A stretch of DNA of 64,000 nucleotides from Flavobacteriales bacterium UBA1993 (lineage in GTDB: Bacteria > Bacteroidota > Bacteroidia > Flavobacteriales_G > Salibacteraceae), in contig DDCZ01000055.1 of NCBI GenBank assembly GCA_002336485.1, positions 74,134 through 138,133 on the forward strand, written 5' to 3'. The notes beneath the pieces were generated by a model. That model saw nothing but the letters and a program-made list of their open reading frames with translations, was not told the DNA's origin and did no database searches. Position 1 is the first letter of the stretch. Each line of letters starts with the position of its first letter. The translations under genes were made by a program, and so were the position numbers. Below, piece by piece: positions 39,165 through 48,380 of this stretch.

Positions 39165-40448
39165 CTAGGACTTCAAGTCGAAACCTAAATCCTTTCTATA
39201 GTACATCTTGTCGAAGCTGATCTTATTCGCTTCCCTGTAACTTGTGTCCAATGCAGCCTTTATGCTGTCGCCGTAAGATGTGACGGTAAGCACCCTTCCA
39301 CCGCTGGTTTCAATGCTCGGGTAAATCATTTTCGTGCCGGCGTGAAAAATCAATGCTTCCGTGATTGAAGTAAGACCAAAAATTTCTTTGCCCTTTTCAT
39401 AGGATTCAGGATATCCGCCTGAAACCATCATGAGCGACGCTACCGCCTGAGTGGAAATTGAAATAGTAGATCCTTCAAGCTCACCTCCTCCACACTTCCA
39501 AAGTACCTCTAGGAAATCTGACTCAATCCTCGGCATGATGCTTTCTGTTTCTGGGTCACCCATGCGCACATTGTACTCAATCACGAAAGGGTCGCCTCCC
39601 ACATTCATGAGTCCAATAAAAAGGAAGCCGTTATAGTCGATGCCGTCTTTTTTAAGCCCTTCAATTGTAGGTTTCACAATGCGCTCATCTACACGTTGAA
39701 GAAATTCATCATCGGCAAACGGAACCGGAGAAATGGACCCCATTCCACCTGTATTCAAGCCTGTATCACCTTCGCCAATACGCTTGTAATCCTTGGCCGA
39801 CGGCAGGTTAATGTGAGACTTTCCATCGGTAAGAACGAAGGAACTTAGCTCAATACCGTCAAGGAATTCCTCAATAACGACCACTTCGCCAGCCGCACCA
39901 AATTTCCCGCCAAGCATTTCATCCAGGCCGGCCTTAGCGGATACAATATCCTCCAGTATCAAAACTCCTTTTCCACCGGCGAGCCCGTCCGCTTTGAGCA
40001 CATATGGTGGTTTCATGGTATGAAGAAATGCTTTTGCCTTATCTATTTCTTTGGCGGTAAACTGCCCATATTTTGCGGTTGGAATTCCATGTTTGACCAT
40101 GAACTCCTTTGAAAAAGCCTTGCTTCCCTCGAGCTGTGCGCCTCGGCGTCCTGGGCCGACAATTCGAACGTTTTCAGTTTCTACGTCGGATTCGATAAAC
40201 TCACGAACTCCTTTAACCAAAGGTGCCTCGGGACCGACAATAATGAGGTCAATTGCATTTTCAATAACTGCACTCTTAACCGCAGGAAAATCAGTTTCCC
40301 GAATGTCGAGATTCGTGGCTATGAAGCCCGTACCTCCGTTGCCTGGGGCAACGAAAAGGCCACCCATCCATTCACTTTGATTGAGTTTCCAAGCTATGGC
40401 ATGTTCTCTCCCTCCACCTCCTAATATCAGGACATTAAGTTTTTTCAT
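39165..40448 (-). CDS. purD: Phosphoribosylamine-glycine ligase
   Basis: 427 residues. PurD ligates glycine to phosphoribosylamine using ATP, the second step of purine synthesis. It shows the N-terminal VLILGGGGREHA, GPEAPLVKG, ATP-grasp segments KADGLAGGKGV and EEFLDGIELS, NTGGMGSISPVPF, FIGLMNV and EYNVRMGDPE. The frame extends upstream to 40544, but the ATG at 40448 begins the conserved domain; the longer version would add unrelated sequence. A near-consensus -7 box (AACCTTTG on the minus strand, one mismatch) lies about 20 nt upstream. Confidence 0.96.
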   Translation of the reverse strand: MKKLNVLILGGGGREHAIAWKLNQSEWMGGLFVAPGNGGTGFIATNLDIRETDFPAVKSAVIENAIDLIIVGPEAPLVKGVREFIESDVETENVRIVGPGRRGAQLEGSKAFSKEFMVKHGIPTAKYGQFTAKEIDKAKAFLHTMKPPYVLKADGLAGGKGVLILEDIVSAKAGLDEMLGGKFGAAGEVVVIEEFLDGIELSSFVLTDGKSHINLPSAKDYKRIGEGDTGLNTGGMGSISPVPFADDEFLQRVDERIVKPTIEGLKKDGIDYNGFLFIGLMNVGGDPFVIEYNVRMGDPETESIMPRIESDFLEVLWKCGGGELEGSTISISTQAVASLMMVSGGYPESYEKGKEIFGLTSITEALIFHAGTKMIYPSIETSGGRVLTVTSYGDSIKAALDTSYREANKISFDKMYYRKDLGFDLKS

Positions 40449-40512
40449 CGTAGCATTCGATTTCGGTGCAAAGGTTAATACAATACAGCATACACTGTCA
40501 TCGATTTGGCAT

Positions 40513-40539
40513 AAAAAAAGGGAAGCAAAACTTCCCTCT
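40513..40539 (-). terminator. Terminator after the thioredoxin-like gene
   Basis: On the minus strand AGGGAAG, loop TTTTG and CTTCCCT form a 7-bp stem followed by seven T (40513-40519). It lies 20 nt past the stop at 40560 and upstream of purD. Confidence 0.8.
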
Positions 40540-40559
40540 TTCAAATCTTTAATGTGTTC

Positions 40560-41198
40560 TTATTGTGCAACTCTTTTTATGCTGCAACCAATCGAACGCG
40601 TAATATTTGGATCAATCGTTTCGTCCTTCGACATTGCATTGATCGCATCCTTCAAATAGTGCTTTGTAACTTGATTCTTATCCTCGCTGTTATCATCAAT
40701 GGAACCGCGGTATGCAAGCATCGCATTCTTATCGAACATAAATACATGTGGCGTTGTTCTAGCGCCGAAAGCATCTGCTACAAGGTGCCCTTCATCCATC
40801 AAGTATGGCATTTTGTATCCTTCGGCATTTGCCTTTTCCTTCATTTTCTCCAATGAATCATCCCCAGTTCTCTTGGCTTCGTTGCTATTAATGAGCACCA
40901 TTCCTATTTCATTTTCGGCACATAGCTCATAAAGCTCATTATATCTATTCTCCCATTGCAAAACGAATGGGCACGTATTACATGAAAAGACTACGAGAAG
41001 CCCGTTCATTTTCATTTCTTGTCTTAAAAAAGTTGGGGCTCCGTTAATATCAACCATTTCCTTTTGAAACAAAGGAACTGGGTCTCCAATTTCAACTTGG
41101 GTGGCGCTTGGTGGATTCCAACTTGTTAATCCGATGGTTATTAGTGAGATACACGCGAGTGCTATCGTGTTTTTTATAAAGCTTTTTCTTGAATTCAT
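40560..41198 (-). CDS. Exported thioredoxin-like protein (peroxiredoxin/AhpC-TSA fold)
   Basis: 212 residues. The N-terminal 27 residues are a signal or anchor sequence (IALACISLITIGL). The thioredoxin fold then has SCNTCPFV, giving a CxxC pair at Cys73 and Cys76, followed by NSNEAKRTGDDS and TPHVFMFD (cis-Pro). This is the pattern of periplasmic thioredoxin family proteins that resemble peroxiredoxins but reduce disulfides; the substrate is unknown. An extra Cys lies near the C-terminus (RSIGCSIK). It is monocistronic with its own terminator. The nearest upstream gene is the response regulator, 58 nt away on the same strand. Confidence 0.8.
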   Translation of the reverse strand: MNSRKSFIKNTIALACISLITIGLTSWNPPSATQVEIGDPVPLFQKEMVDINGAPTFLRQEMKMNGLLVVFSCNTCPFVLQWENRYNELYELCAENEIGMVLINSNEAKRTGDDSLEKMKEKANAEGYKMPYLMDEGHLVADAFGARTTPHVFMFDKNAMLAYRGSIDDNSEDKNQVTKHYLKDAINAMSKDETIDPNITRSIGCSIKRVAQ

Positions 41199-41256
41199 GT
41201 TTTCTTCGTTTTCTATCTAACAGTAGACGGTAAAAGTAGTTTAAGTTGCCAATTCC

Positions 41257-41901
41257 TTACTCTACCAACCCCGATCGAAGAGCATAGCGAATTAGGCCTG
41301 CAATATTATGCACTTCCAATTTTTTCATCAAATTGGTGCGATGTGTATCTACCGTTCGGTGCGAAATGAAAAGCAAATCCCCTATTTCTTTATTCGAATA
41401 GCCTTGCGCAATGTGCTTCAAAATTTCAATTTCGCGGCTGGTAAGGTCAATTTGCAAGGTCTTATTTTGAAAAGAGATATTCTCAGAACCACCGGAACCG
41501 GCCAAAGTCATGGTTACTTCCTCCGAAAAAGACTTCCCTCCTTCGTGGACGTTAATAATGGCCGCGACTAGATCGTCCTGATCTATATTCTTAAGCAAGT
41601 ATCCACAAGCACCCGCCGAAACAACCTTTTGGATCATCCCCTTTTCGTTGTGCATTGTTAATGCCACGCACTTCACCTCGGGATGACTTTGCTTAATGGA
41701 TTCGATAGCCTGTAGCCCATTCATGACCGGCATGTCGATATCAACGAGGGCGACATCAATCTGCACGGAATTTATGACGTCAACCAAGCGACGGCCATCG
41801 TTTGCTTCCGCTACAAACTCAAATTCAGGGCGTTCCTTAATCAACGACTTTAAGCCGTCTAAAACCAATTGGTGATCATCTGCAAGCGCAATACGAATCA
41901 T
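41257..41901 (-). CDS. NarL/FixJ-type response regulator (LuxR DNA-binding domain)
   Basis: 214 residues. The receiver domain (1-120) has the acidic pair in LADDH, phospho-acceptor Asp54 in ALVDIDMP, a Thr in ALTMHN and Lys in YLLKN. The C-terminal LuxR-type helix-turn-helix (about 150-214) has LTSREIEILKHIAQGYSNKEI and HRTVDTHRTNLMKKL. The ATG at 41901 begins the receiver domain; the frame is open 12 codons further. No histidine kinase is adjacent. The HisKA_3 kinases at 54364 and 56582 are of the class that pairs with such regulators, so a functional link is possible but unproven. Confidence 0.93.
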   Translation of the reverse strand: MIRIALADDHQLVLDGLKSLIKERPEFEFVAEANDGRRLVDVINSVQIDVALVDIDMPVMNGLQAIESIKQSHPEVKCVALTMHNEKGMIQKVVSAGACGYLLKNIDQDDLVAAIINVHEGGKSFSEEVTMTLAGSGGSENISFQNKTLQIDLTSREIEILKHIAQGYSNKEIGDLLFISHRTVDTHRTNLMKKLEVHNIAGLIRYALRSGLVE

Positions 41902-41992
41902 GCTACTAAAGTAAACTACCTGCTCCTTATTTTCCATTTCTCGATCAATTCTTCAACGGAAGCTTGAACCAATTAGTTTCGCGGCAAGATTC

Positions 41993-44185
41993 ATGAACAA
42001 ACCCGCCAGTTTCATTCTCGTCCTGTTGCACGTTGCATTGTTTGCGCTTATAGCTTGGGTGCTATACGGCGCTCAATTCGAGACCTGGGGCAACCAAATT
42101 CCTGGAACGGGAGAAGACGGCGCCAAAAACTACTACACGGTTGCATATCATATAGAGCACGACAGTTCCTATACTTGGTTCAACGGCATGAACTATCCTT
42201 ACGGGGAACATGCAGTATACACTGATAATCAACCTTTAGTCTCCAATGCCCTGAAGCTCCTTTCAGGCTCTGCAGACCAATTACCATGGCTTGTTTTCAT
42301 ATCCATACTAATCGCTGGTCTATGCATACAGTATGTTGCAATAAAAGCAGGTGCACCTTGGTGGTTTGCCGTTATCGGCTCGCTATCGGTTGTTTTTATT
42401 AGCCCCCAATTATTGCGTTTAGGTGGCCACTATTCTTTGGCATATGTGGCGGTCATTCCGATAGTTATTTTATTTCTGTGGAAGTCGCTGACAACGAATC
42501 GTGCACGCTACAGCATTGCACTCAGCGTATTTCTCATCGCTGCAGGGTTTATTCATCCGTACTTCTTGATTATGCTCAGCATGTTTTGGCTATTCACGTT
42601 ATTGGTTCAACAGGCTAATGATGGGCGGCTTGGAAAAAGCAAACATTGGATGCGCACCATCCTATTACCAGTCTTACCTATTGTTCTATTTCAGCTGCTC
42701 GTTTGGCTCGGTGACGATGTGTCTGATCGCCCGAGTTCTCCGTATGGGTTTTTGTTTTACCGAGCCACTTGGTCATCCATTTTCCTACCGCTAGACTTCG
42801 ATTATTTCAACTCTTTTCGATCCACATTTAAACAGTCAGCTGAAGGTGGATACTTCATTGGAATATTTGGGCTGATCGGATTCGTGATGGCCATCGTTAT
42901 TTTGGGCCAAAAAAGACTCAAGGGCCTATCGCGGGCAGAAACTTTATTTGTTGCCTCCATCCCGTTGCTCCTGCTCTCCCTTGCCTTTCCATTCACTATC
43001 TGGAGGCTGGATCAGCTACTCGAATACCTCGGGCCGCTCCAGCAGTTTCGTGGCGTAGGACGGTTCTCTTTTGTGTTTTTCTACGCGGTAAACTTACTTG
43101 CGATTGTCAATATTGGAACCTGGCTAAAAGGCCGTTCTAAGCCGTATGCACTGATATTTTCGTTTGCGCTATTCGCGGTGCTAGCTATGGATGTGTATTC
43201 AATCCGAGAGCAAGTGATTTCAAAAACAATCAGCGGCACATCGGTCTTTCATTCTGAAGAAATCGCGGCGTTCACTGCAAAAGTGAATACCGATCAATAT
43301 GATGCCATTATTCCCTTACCCTATTTCCATGTAGGTTCTGAAGGATTTCGAACTCGAGCGGAGGCTGGGATTCAAGAATATAGCTTCGCACTAAGTCTTA
43401 AAACTGGACTACCTCTTACGGGAGTTCAAATGAGCAGAACTTCACTCAAGCAAACGCTTAGTCAATTCAATGCCATCACGTTTCCTTGGAACCAAATCGC
43501 TCCATCCAATAAAAACTACCTCGTGCTGGTCAAAAGAAATGTACAGTTAAGGCACGGTGAAGACGGCATAAACCGGGCGTCTTCATTCCTGGACGCGAAC
43601 TCCGAATACGAACTAAGACAGATCTCTAGTGCGGAAATAGAAATCTTGAGAGAGCAGGAAATAGCCCTCCTCACTCAACAGATGACTAACGCCAGGTCAT
43701 TATCTGATTCCTTGGAAAACTATCAATCATTCGACGCCGAATCAAGCATAAATGCGTATCGTGGAGCAGGAATGCTGCACACAAACAGAACAGCATGGAC
43801 AAATCTTATCCCAGCAACATTTCACTTCGAGAAAGACACGCTCTATGAACTCAGTTTTTGGTTTCAAACTGGGACACATGAGATGGCCAATACGCAAGTG
43901 TGGTACAAAGAATTTCAAGATGATGTGGAGTTGGATTTTCACCTATCAGAAGTAGTCGATTATACCGAACAAGTAGATGGAAATTGGATTTTATGCGTTC
44001 TCCCACTTCGCGTTCAAAATTCAGGAAACAAGATTCAAATACAGCTACACCGTGGAGGTAAAAAAATGGACATCTTATTGGACGAAATATTACTCCGATC
44101 CGAATCACAGAACTACTTTCGAGCCGGAACAATTAATCTCAATAACCGATACGCTGAACCTTCCCTTGGATCAAGTGTTCAGTAA
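41993..44185 (+). CDS. Large membrane protein, GT-C-like glycosyltransferase with periplasmic beta domain
   Basis: 730 residues. About eleven membrane helices occupy residues 8-405 (for example 8-26, 98-118, 146-166, 222-240, 290-308, 320-340 and 386-405). The first loop has GTGEDGAKNYYT near residue 38, an acidic motif at the place where GT-C transferases carry catalytic Asp/Glu, followed by YPYGEH. Residues about 410-730 are soluble. The last 120 have a jelly-roll carbohydrate-binding look (TLYELSFWFQTGTHE, ILLDEILLRSE). This fits a lipid-linked-sugar glycosyltransferase acting on the periplasmic side, but no specific family is recognised. It stands 11 nt before hemH and may lead that operon. 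Confidence 0.6.
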   Translation: MNKPASFILVLLHVALFALIAWVLYGAQFETWGNQIPGTGEDGAKNYYTVAYHIEHDSSYTWFNGMNYPYGEHAVYTDNQPLVSNALKLLSGSADQLPWLVFISILIAGLCIQYVAIKAGAPWWFAVIGSLSVVFISPQLLRLGGHYSLAYVAVIPIVILFLWKSLTTNRARYSIALSVFLIAAGFIHPYFLIMLSMFWLFTLLVQQANDGRLGKSKHWMRTILLPVLPIVLFQLLVWLGDDVSDRPSSPYGFLFYRATWSSIFLPLDFDYFNSFRSTFKQSAEGGYFIGIFGLIGFVMAIVILGQKRLKGLSRAETLFVASIPLLLLSLAFPFTIWRLDQLLEYLGPLQQFRGVGRFSFVFFYAVNLLAIVNIGTWLKGRSKPYALIFSFALFAVLAMDVYSIREQVISKTISGTSVFHSEEIAAFTAKVNTDQYDAIIPLPYFHVGSEGFRTRAEAGIQEYSFALSLKTGLPLTGVQMSRTSLKQTLSQFNAITFPWNQIAPSNKNYLVLVKRNVQLRHGEDGINRASSFLDANSEYELRQISSAEIEILREQEIALLTQQMTNARSLSDSLENYQSFDAESSINAYRGAGMLHTNRTAWTNLIPATFHFEKDTLYELSFWFQTGTHEMANTQVWYKEFQDDVELDFHLSEVVDYTEQVDGNWILCVLPLRVQNSGNKIQIQLHRGGKKMDILLDEILLRSESQNYFRAGTINLNNRYAEPSLGSSVQ

Positions 44186-44196
44186 CGCAATATCAC

Positions 44197-45204
44197 ATGT
44201 CGAAAACTACCGTACTTCTTGTAAACCTCGGGACTCCAGATAGTCCAAGTGTCACTCACGTTCGGAGCTATTTAAGTCAGTTTCTGAATGACCCCAGGGT
44301 CATTGACATTCCGTGGCTCTTAAGAAAGATTCTTGTTAATCTTATCATCGTGCCTTTTCGCGCACCAAAGAGCGCGAAAATCTATAAGGACCTTTGGACC
44401 CCAGATGGTTCACCAATTATCACGCATGGGAACAAAGTGAAGCACCTGCTTCAAGAAAAGCTCGGTGCAGATTATACTGTTGAGCTAGCCATGCGCTACA
44501 AGAATCCTAGCGTTCCTTCGGTTCTGGAGCGAATCCAAAAATCAAATCCATCCAAAATCATCACCATTCCGCTTTTCCCTCACTACGCTTCAGCCAGCAC
44601 CGGATCAGCAATTGAAGAGGTAATGGACATAATCAGAAAGTGGTGGGTAATTCCAGAGCTTTCATTCGTAAGCCAGTATTGGGATCACCCCGGTTTCATC
44701 AACGCATTTATTCAGCGTGGAATGGAGCATAATTGGAAAGATTACGACCATGTGATTTTTTCATATCATGGCCTTCCTGAGCGTCATGTAGACAAGGTAT
44801 ATGACGATGGCTTGTGCAACGATCGCGACTGCCTCCATGAGGTTAATGATGAAAACCAATATTGCTATAAGGCCACCTGTTATGGCACCACACGATTGTT
44901 GGCCGAAGGTTTAGGCATACCTGAAGAACATTACACAGTGAGTTTTCAATCTCGATTGGATGAAAAGTGGATCCACCCTTTCAGTGACGAGGTAGTTGCA
45001 CAAAAAGGCAAAGAAGGAGCCAAGAAGCTGTTAATTTTCTCCCCTGCCTTCGTTGCTGATTGCCTTGAGACTACAATCGAAATTGGAGAGGAATATCAGG
45101 AAATCTTTGAAGAAAACGGTGGCGAAAAAGTGCAATTGGTTGAAAGCCTGAATGACCACCCTATTTGGATCGAAGCCCTCGAAGAAATGGCTCGCACCCG
45201 CTAA
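44197..45204 (+). CDS. hemH: Ferrochelatase, four-Cys type
   Basis: 335 residues. Ferrochelatase inserts Fe2+ into protoporphyrin (or coproporphyrin) to make haem. Landmarks are LLVNLGTPDSP at the start, FPHYASASTGSA, FSYHGLPERH (metal-binding His) and SFQSRLDEKWIHP. An internal segment has four Cys spaced C-x4-C-x10-C-x4-C at about residues 207-228, placed where some bacterial ferrochelatases bind a [2Fe-2S] cluster. The stop codon overlaps the next start as TAATG, so translation of hemH and pabB is probably coupled. Confidence 0.94.
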   Translation: MSKTTVLLVNLGTPDSPSVTHVRSYLSQFLNDPRVIDIPWLLRKILVNLIIVPFRAPKSAKIYKDLWTPDGSPIITHGNKVKHLLQEKLGADYTVELAMRYKNPSVPSVLERIQKSNPSKIITIPLFPHYASASTGSAIEEVMDIIRKWWVIPELSFVSQYWDHPGFINAFIQRGMEHNWKDYDHVIFSYHGLPERHVDKVYDDGLCNDRDCLHEVNDENQYCYKATCYGTTRLLAEGLGIPEEHYTVSFQSRLDEKWIHPFSDEVVAQKGKEGAKKLLIFSPAFVADCLETTIEIGEEYQEIFEENGGEKVQLVESLNDHPIWIEALEEMARTR

Positions 45205-46514
45205 TGGAAAGGGTTTGGAAGCAATTCGAGGCAGACCTTAACTTCCAAGATAAGTTGAGTTACTGGGCCACTTCCGAAACTTATGGCTTTTGTTTCAGAG
45301 GAAAAGGCTGGGGATCAGAGTTCAATCACGCTTTGTCTGTTTTTGCAGGATCAGGCATTGCAGCAGAATTTAAAGGCTCTTTAACTGAGGCGGGACAATT
45401 CATAGAAGAGCATTCGGATTACATCATTTCTCACCTAAATTATGATCTCAAGAATCAACTTGAGGATCTTAACTCAGCGCATGATGATCGAGTGGGGTTT
45501 CCAGAATTCACCATGGTTGTTCCTCAGTGGGTTATTCGAGTATCCGGCAGACATGTTGAAATTGGGGGGTCTCCGACGAACGAAGACGGCCAGCTTGCGT
45601 CAGACATTTTTGAAAAAATTAATCGGGTTGACCTTTCGAAGTTTGAAAAGACCATCGTCGATAATGTTAAGAAGCGCGTAAGCAAGCAGCAATATCTCGA
45701 TAACCTTGAGCGCATAGCCCACCACCTTCAACGAGGAGACATCTATCAAGCCAATATTTGCCAAGAGTTTTATTGGGATCACGCAAGTCTCAATCCGGCT
45801 CAGGTGTTTAATGATGGGTTCGCCGCTAACCCGAACCCATTTTGTGCCTTATTTCGACATGGAGATCAATTTCTAATGAGTTGGAGTCCAGAGCGCTTTC
45901 TAAGCTTTAGTGGCAGCAACGTTCTTTCTCAACCTATGAAGGGGACGGCGCGTCGGAGCTCGGAACCCCTGCTCGATATGCAATACCTCGAGGAGCTAGA
46001 AACCTCCGAAAAAGATCGACGTGAGAATGTCATGATTGTGGATATGGTTCGCAACGACTTAAGCCATTTTGCAGTGAAGGGATCTGTTCAGGTACCGGAG
46101 TTGTATGAAATTAGAACCTACCCACAGATTCATCAGATGCACAGCACTGTAAAGGCTGAATTAAAGCCAGGGACAAATCTATTTGATGCACTTCTAAAGG
46201 CCTTTCCCATGGGAAGCATGACAGGCACCCCAAAGATTCGTGCGATGCAGCTTATTGAAGAAGTTGAATCGACCAAGCGCGGGTTGTATTCGGGCACCTT
46301 CGGATTTATCACCCCTGAGAAAAACGCAGACTTTAGTGTAATTATTCGGTCCCTGCTTTACAATGCCAAATCGGAATATCTCAGTCTTCAAGTGGGTGGA
46401 GGAATTACCGCGATGAGCGACCCCGAATTGGAATACGATGAGTGCCTGGCCAAGGCAGAACCGATTCTTTATTTAATGCAAGATTCCAAAACCGCTGAGT
46501 CTAATTTCGCATAA
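45204..46514 (+). CDS. pabB: Aminodeoxychorismate synthase component I (anthranilate synthase I family)
   Basis: 436 residues from the ATG at 45204, which overlaps the hemH stop by one base; an upstream in-frame codon inside hemH is rejected. The chorismate-binding domain is complete: KGTARR, RENVMIVDMVRNDLS, YPQIHQMHSTVKAEL, FPMGSMTGTPKIRAM, GLYSGTFGFI, VGGGITAMSDPELEYDECLAKA. It makes 4-amino-4-deoxychorismate for folate. It lacks a fused PabA or PabC domain. An anthranilate synthase (TrpE) role is less likely because no trp genes are present, but cannot be excluded from sequence alone. Confidence 0.88.
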   Translation: MERVWKQFEADLNFQDKLSYWATSETYGFCFRGKGWGSEFNHALSVFAGSGIAAEFKGSLTEAGQFIEEHSDYIISHLNYDLKNQLEDLNSAHDDRVGFPEFTMVVPQWVIRVSGRHVEIGGSPTNEDGQLASDIFEKINRVDLSKFEKTIVDNVKKRVSKQQYLDNLERIAHHLQRGDIYQANICQEFYWDHASLNPAQVFNDGFAANPNPFCALFRHGDQFLMSWSPERFLSFSGSNVLSQPMKGTARRSSEPLLDMQYLEELETSEKDRRENVMIVDMVRNDLSHFAVKGSVQVPELYEIRTYPQIHQMHSTVKAELKPGTNLFDALLKAFPMGSMTGTPKIRAMQLIEEVESTKRGLYSGTFGFITPEKNADFSVIIRSLLYNAKSEYLSLQVGGGITAMSDPELEYDECLAKAEPILYLMQDSKTAESNFA

Positions 46515-47791
46515 TGCAAAAGGTAAAAGATTCCATAGGGAAGCATAAACTCATTGATAAGGATGATAAAATCTTAATCGCGGTGAGTGGTGGTATCGAT
46601 AGCATGGCGCTGGCACATTGGATGCATTCCGAAGGATTTCGCATTGGCATTGCGCACATCAACTATCAACTGCGTGGTGTAGACTCTAACCTAGACGAGG
46701 AGCTGGTTACAGCGTTTTCAAAGTCTTGGAACATACCATTTCATATACTGAAGGCATCCATGCCCGAAAATGTGAATACTCAAGAATGGGCTCGGAACGA
46801 GCGATACGCCTTTTTTAATTCCTTGTTGGATTCGGAGGGCTACACCAAAATTGCAACAGCCCACCACCTGGACGACCAAGCTGAAACGGTATTCATGAAT
46901 CTATTGCGCGGTACCGGAATAAAAGGCATGGGAGGAATTCCAAGGAGAAGGGGTGAAATAGTGCGGCCTCTTTTGGATATTACAAGAGCGGAAATCGAAG
47001 ACTATATCAAAGAGAACAAGGTTCCCTATCGCTCCGATTCTTCAAACTCGAAGTTGGATTATACTCGAAATCAAATCAGGCATAAACTGATGCCATTGCT
47101 GGATGAAATTGGGAATGATTCCCGGCTGAAACTTCACCGCTCTCTAAAATTGTTAGAGCAAGATAAGCTTGCAATAAATGCACTGTCTAAGTCTATCGTG
47201 CGTGCCACCCCAAATGGTTTTCGCGTCAACTTAGATTCAATTCCAGAAGAGGTGCGCCACATTTGGCTCTATCATGCAATGCATGAATTCAATTTCAATC
47301 GCACTCAATGTGCAGATTTGCTGCGCGGATCTAATGGCGCCATAGTCGAGTCTGACACCCACAAGGCGGCGCTTCAGGGTATGAGGGTTATCATTCATGA
47401 TCGCGACCTAGAACCAATATCAATATTGATTAATGAAACTGGATCACATTCAAGCGATGGCTCCTATCTAATTTTAACTCAAACTGCATTCAGCAGTGAG
47501 GACTTACCAAAGTCTCCGTCAAAAATTTGGTTAGACGCATCCACGCTTCAGTGGCCTTTAAATTGGGCAACCGTGAAGCGCGAGGATCAGTTCAAACCTA
47601 TTGGCTCTGACTATAAGTGTAATGTCCTGAAATACTTAAAAGATCGTGGGATTGACCGACTTTCTCGCTCCAGGATTATGGTCTTAAAGGACTCGACCGA
47701 CAGGGTTGTTTGCCTACCTGGAATTCAAGTTTCCCAATACAATCGATGCCGCGACACAACTAAATCGGTTATTTCAGTCGAGTTATTATAA
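46514..47791 (+). CDS. tilS: tRNA(Ile)-lysidine synthase
   Basis: 425 residues. The N-type ATP pyrophosphatase motif SGGIDS is at residues 25-30, followed by HINYQLRG, ATAHHLDDQAETVFMNLLRGTG and YTRNQIRHKLMP. The C-terminal part (about 350-425) is the TilS C-terminal substrate domain. TilS changes C34 of tRNA-Ile(CAU) to lysidine so that it reads AUA; it is essential. The ATG overlaps the pabB stop in TAATG, the same junction type as hemH-pabB. Confidence 0.95.
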   Translation: MQKVKDSIGKHKLIDKDDKILIAVSGGIDSMALAHWMHSEGFRIGIAHINYQLRGVDSNLDEELVTAFSKSWNIPFHILKASMPENVNTQEWARNERYAFFNSLLDSEGYTKIATAHHLDDQAETVFMNLLRGTGIKGMGGIPRRRGEIVRPLLDITRAEIEDYIKENKVPYRSDSSNSKLDYTRNQIRHKLMPLLDEIGNDSRLKLHRSLKLLEQDKLAINALSKSIVRATPNGFRVNLDSIPEEVRHIWLYHAMHEFNFNRTQCADLLRGSNGAIVESDTHKAALQGMRVIIHDRDLEPISILINETGSHSSDGSYLILTQTAFSSEDLPKSPSKIWLDASTLQWPLNWATVKREDQFKPIGSDYKCNVLKYLKDRGIDRLSRSRIMVLKDSTDRVVCLPGIQVSQYNRCRDTTKSVISVELL

Positions 47792-47800
47792 TTTTATCGC

Positions 47801-48280
47801 ATGTCAGAGGACGTTACATTTTTGGAAAAACAGTACATGGGGTTCAACAGGTTCGGCATAATGCGCCGCATGGTCATTACCCTTTTTTGCTTTGTTTTCT
47901 ATTTCACCTCTGATGATATTCAAGGCAATACGGCTGATATTTTCTTCTACTTAGGAATTGGAATTTTAATTATGAGTGCCGGTGCAATGCTCATTTCTCA
48001 TCTCGAAACTAAAATTGAAGGTGACACATTGACCCTAACGGGGCCTATGACACATAAAAAGGTGGTTATTAATATGGGCGACATTTCTGATGTTGTGGTC
48101 AAGCCATATTCCAAATTCTTGATGAATAGGCCAATGTTTAATCTACATCGAAAAAATGCTCGGCGGTTCTACACGCATGGCAATGCCTGTGTAGAGTTTA
48201 GCGCAAATGGTGAAAAAATAAAGCTTGGTACGCAGCGCGCTGAAGAATTGAAACGCGTATTGGATCGACAGAAGAGCTAA
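47801..48280 (+). CDS. Two-helix membrane protein with PH-like tail, unknown function
   Basis: 159 residues. Two membrane helices (about 23-40 and 48-67) are separated by a short loop (DDIQGNTAD). A cytoplasmic part of about 90 residues then has the beta pattern of a bacterial PH-like domain (IEGDTLTLTGPMTHKKVVINMGDISDV) and a final helix EELKRVLDRQ. I do not recognise a named family. It follows tilS by 9 nt and is likely in the same operon. About 100 bp beyond it (48281-48380) hold nothing that I can identify. Confidence 0.6.
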   Translation: MSEDVTFLEKQYMGFNRFGIMRRMVITLFCFVFYFTSDDIQGNTADIFFYLGIGILIMSAGAMLISHLETKIEGDTLTLTGPMTHKKVVINMGDISDVVVKPYSKFLMNRPMFNLHRKNARRFYTHGNACVEFSANGEKIKLGTQRAEELKRVLDRQKS

Positions 48281-48380
48281 CTCTTTTTACGGCGCTGCCT
48301 CAAGATATTCAAGGTCCCCACTTCTGCCTTATTCGTCAGGCGCCTACCATAAAGGAACTGCCTGCTATTTTCATGATCGT

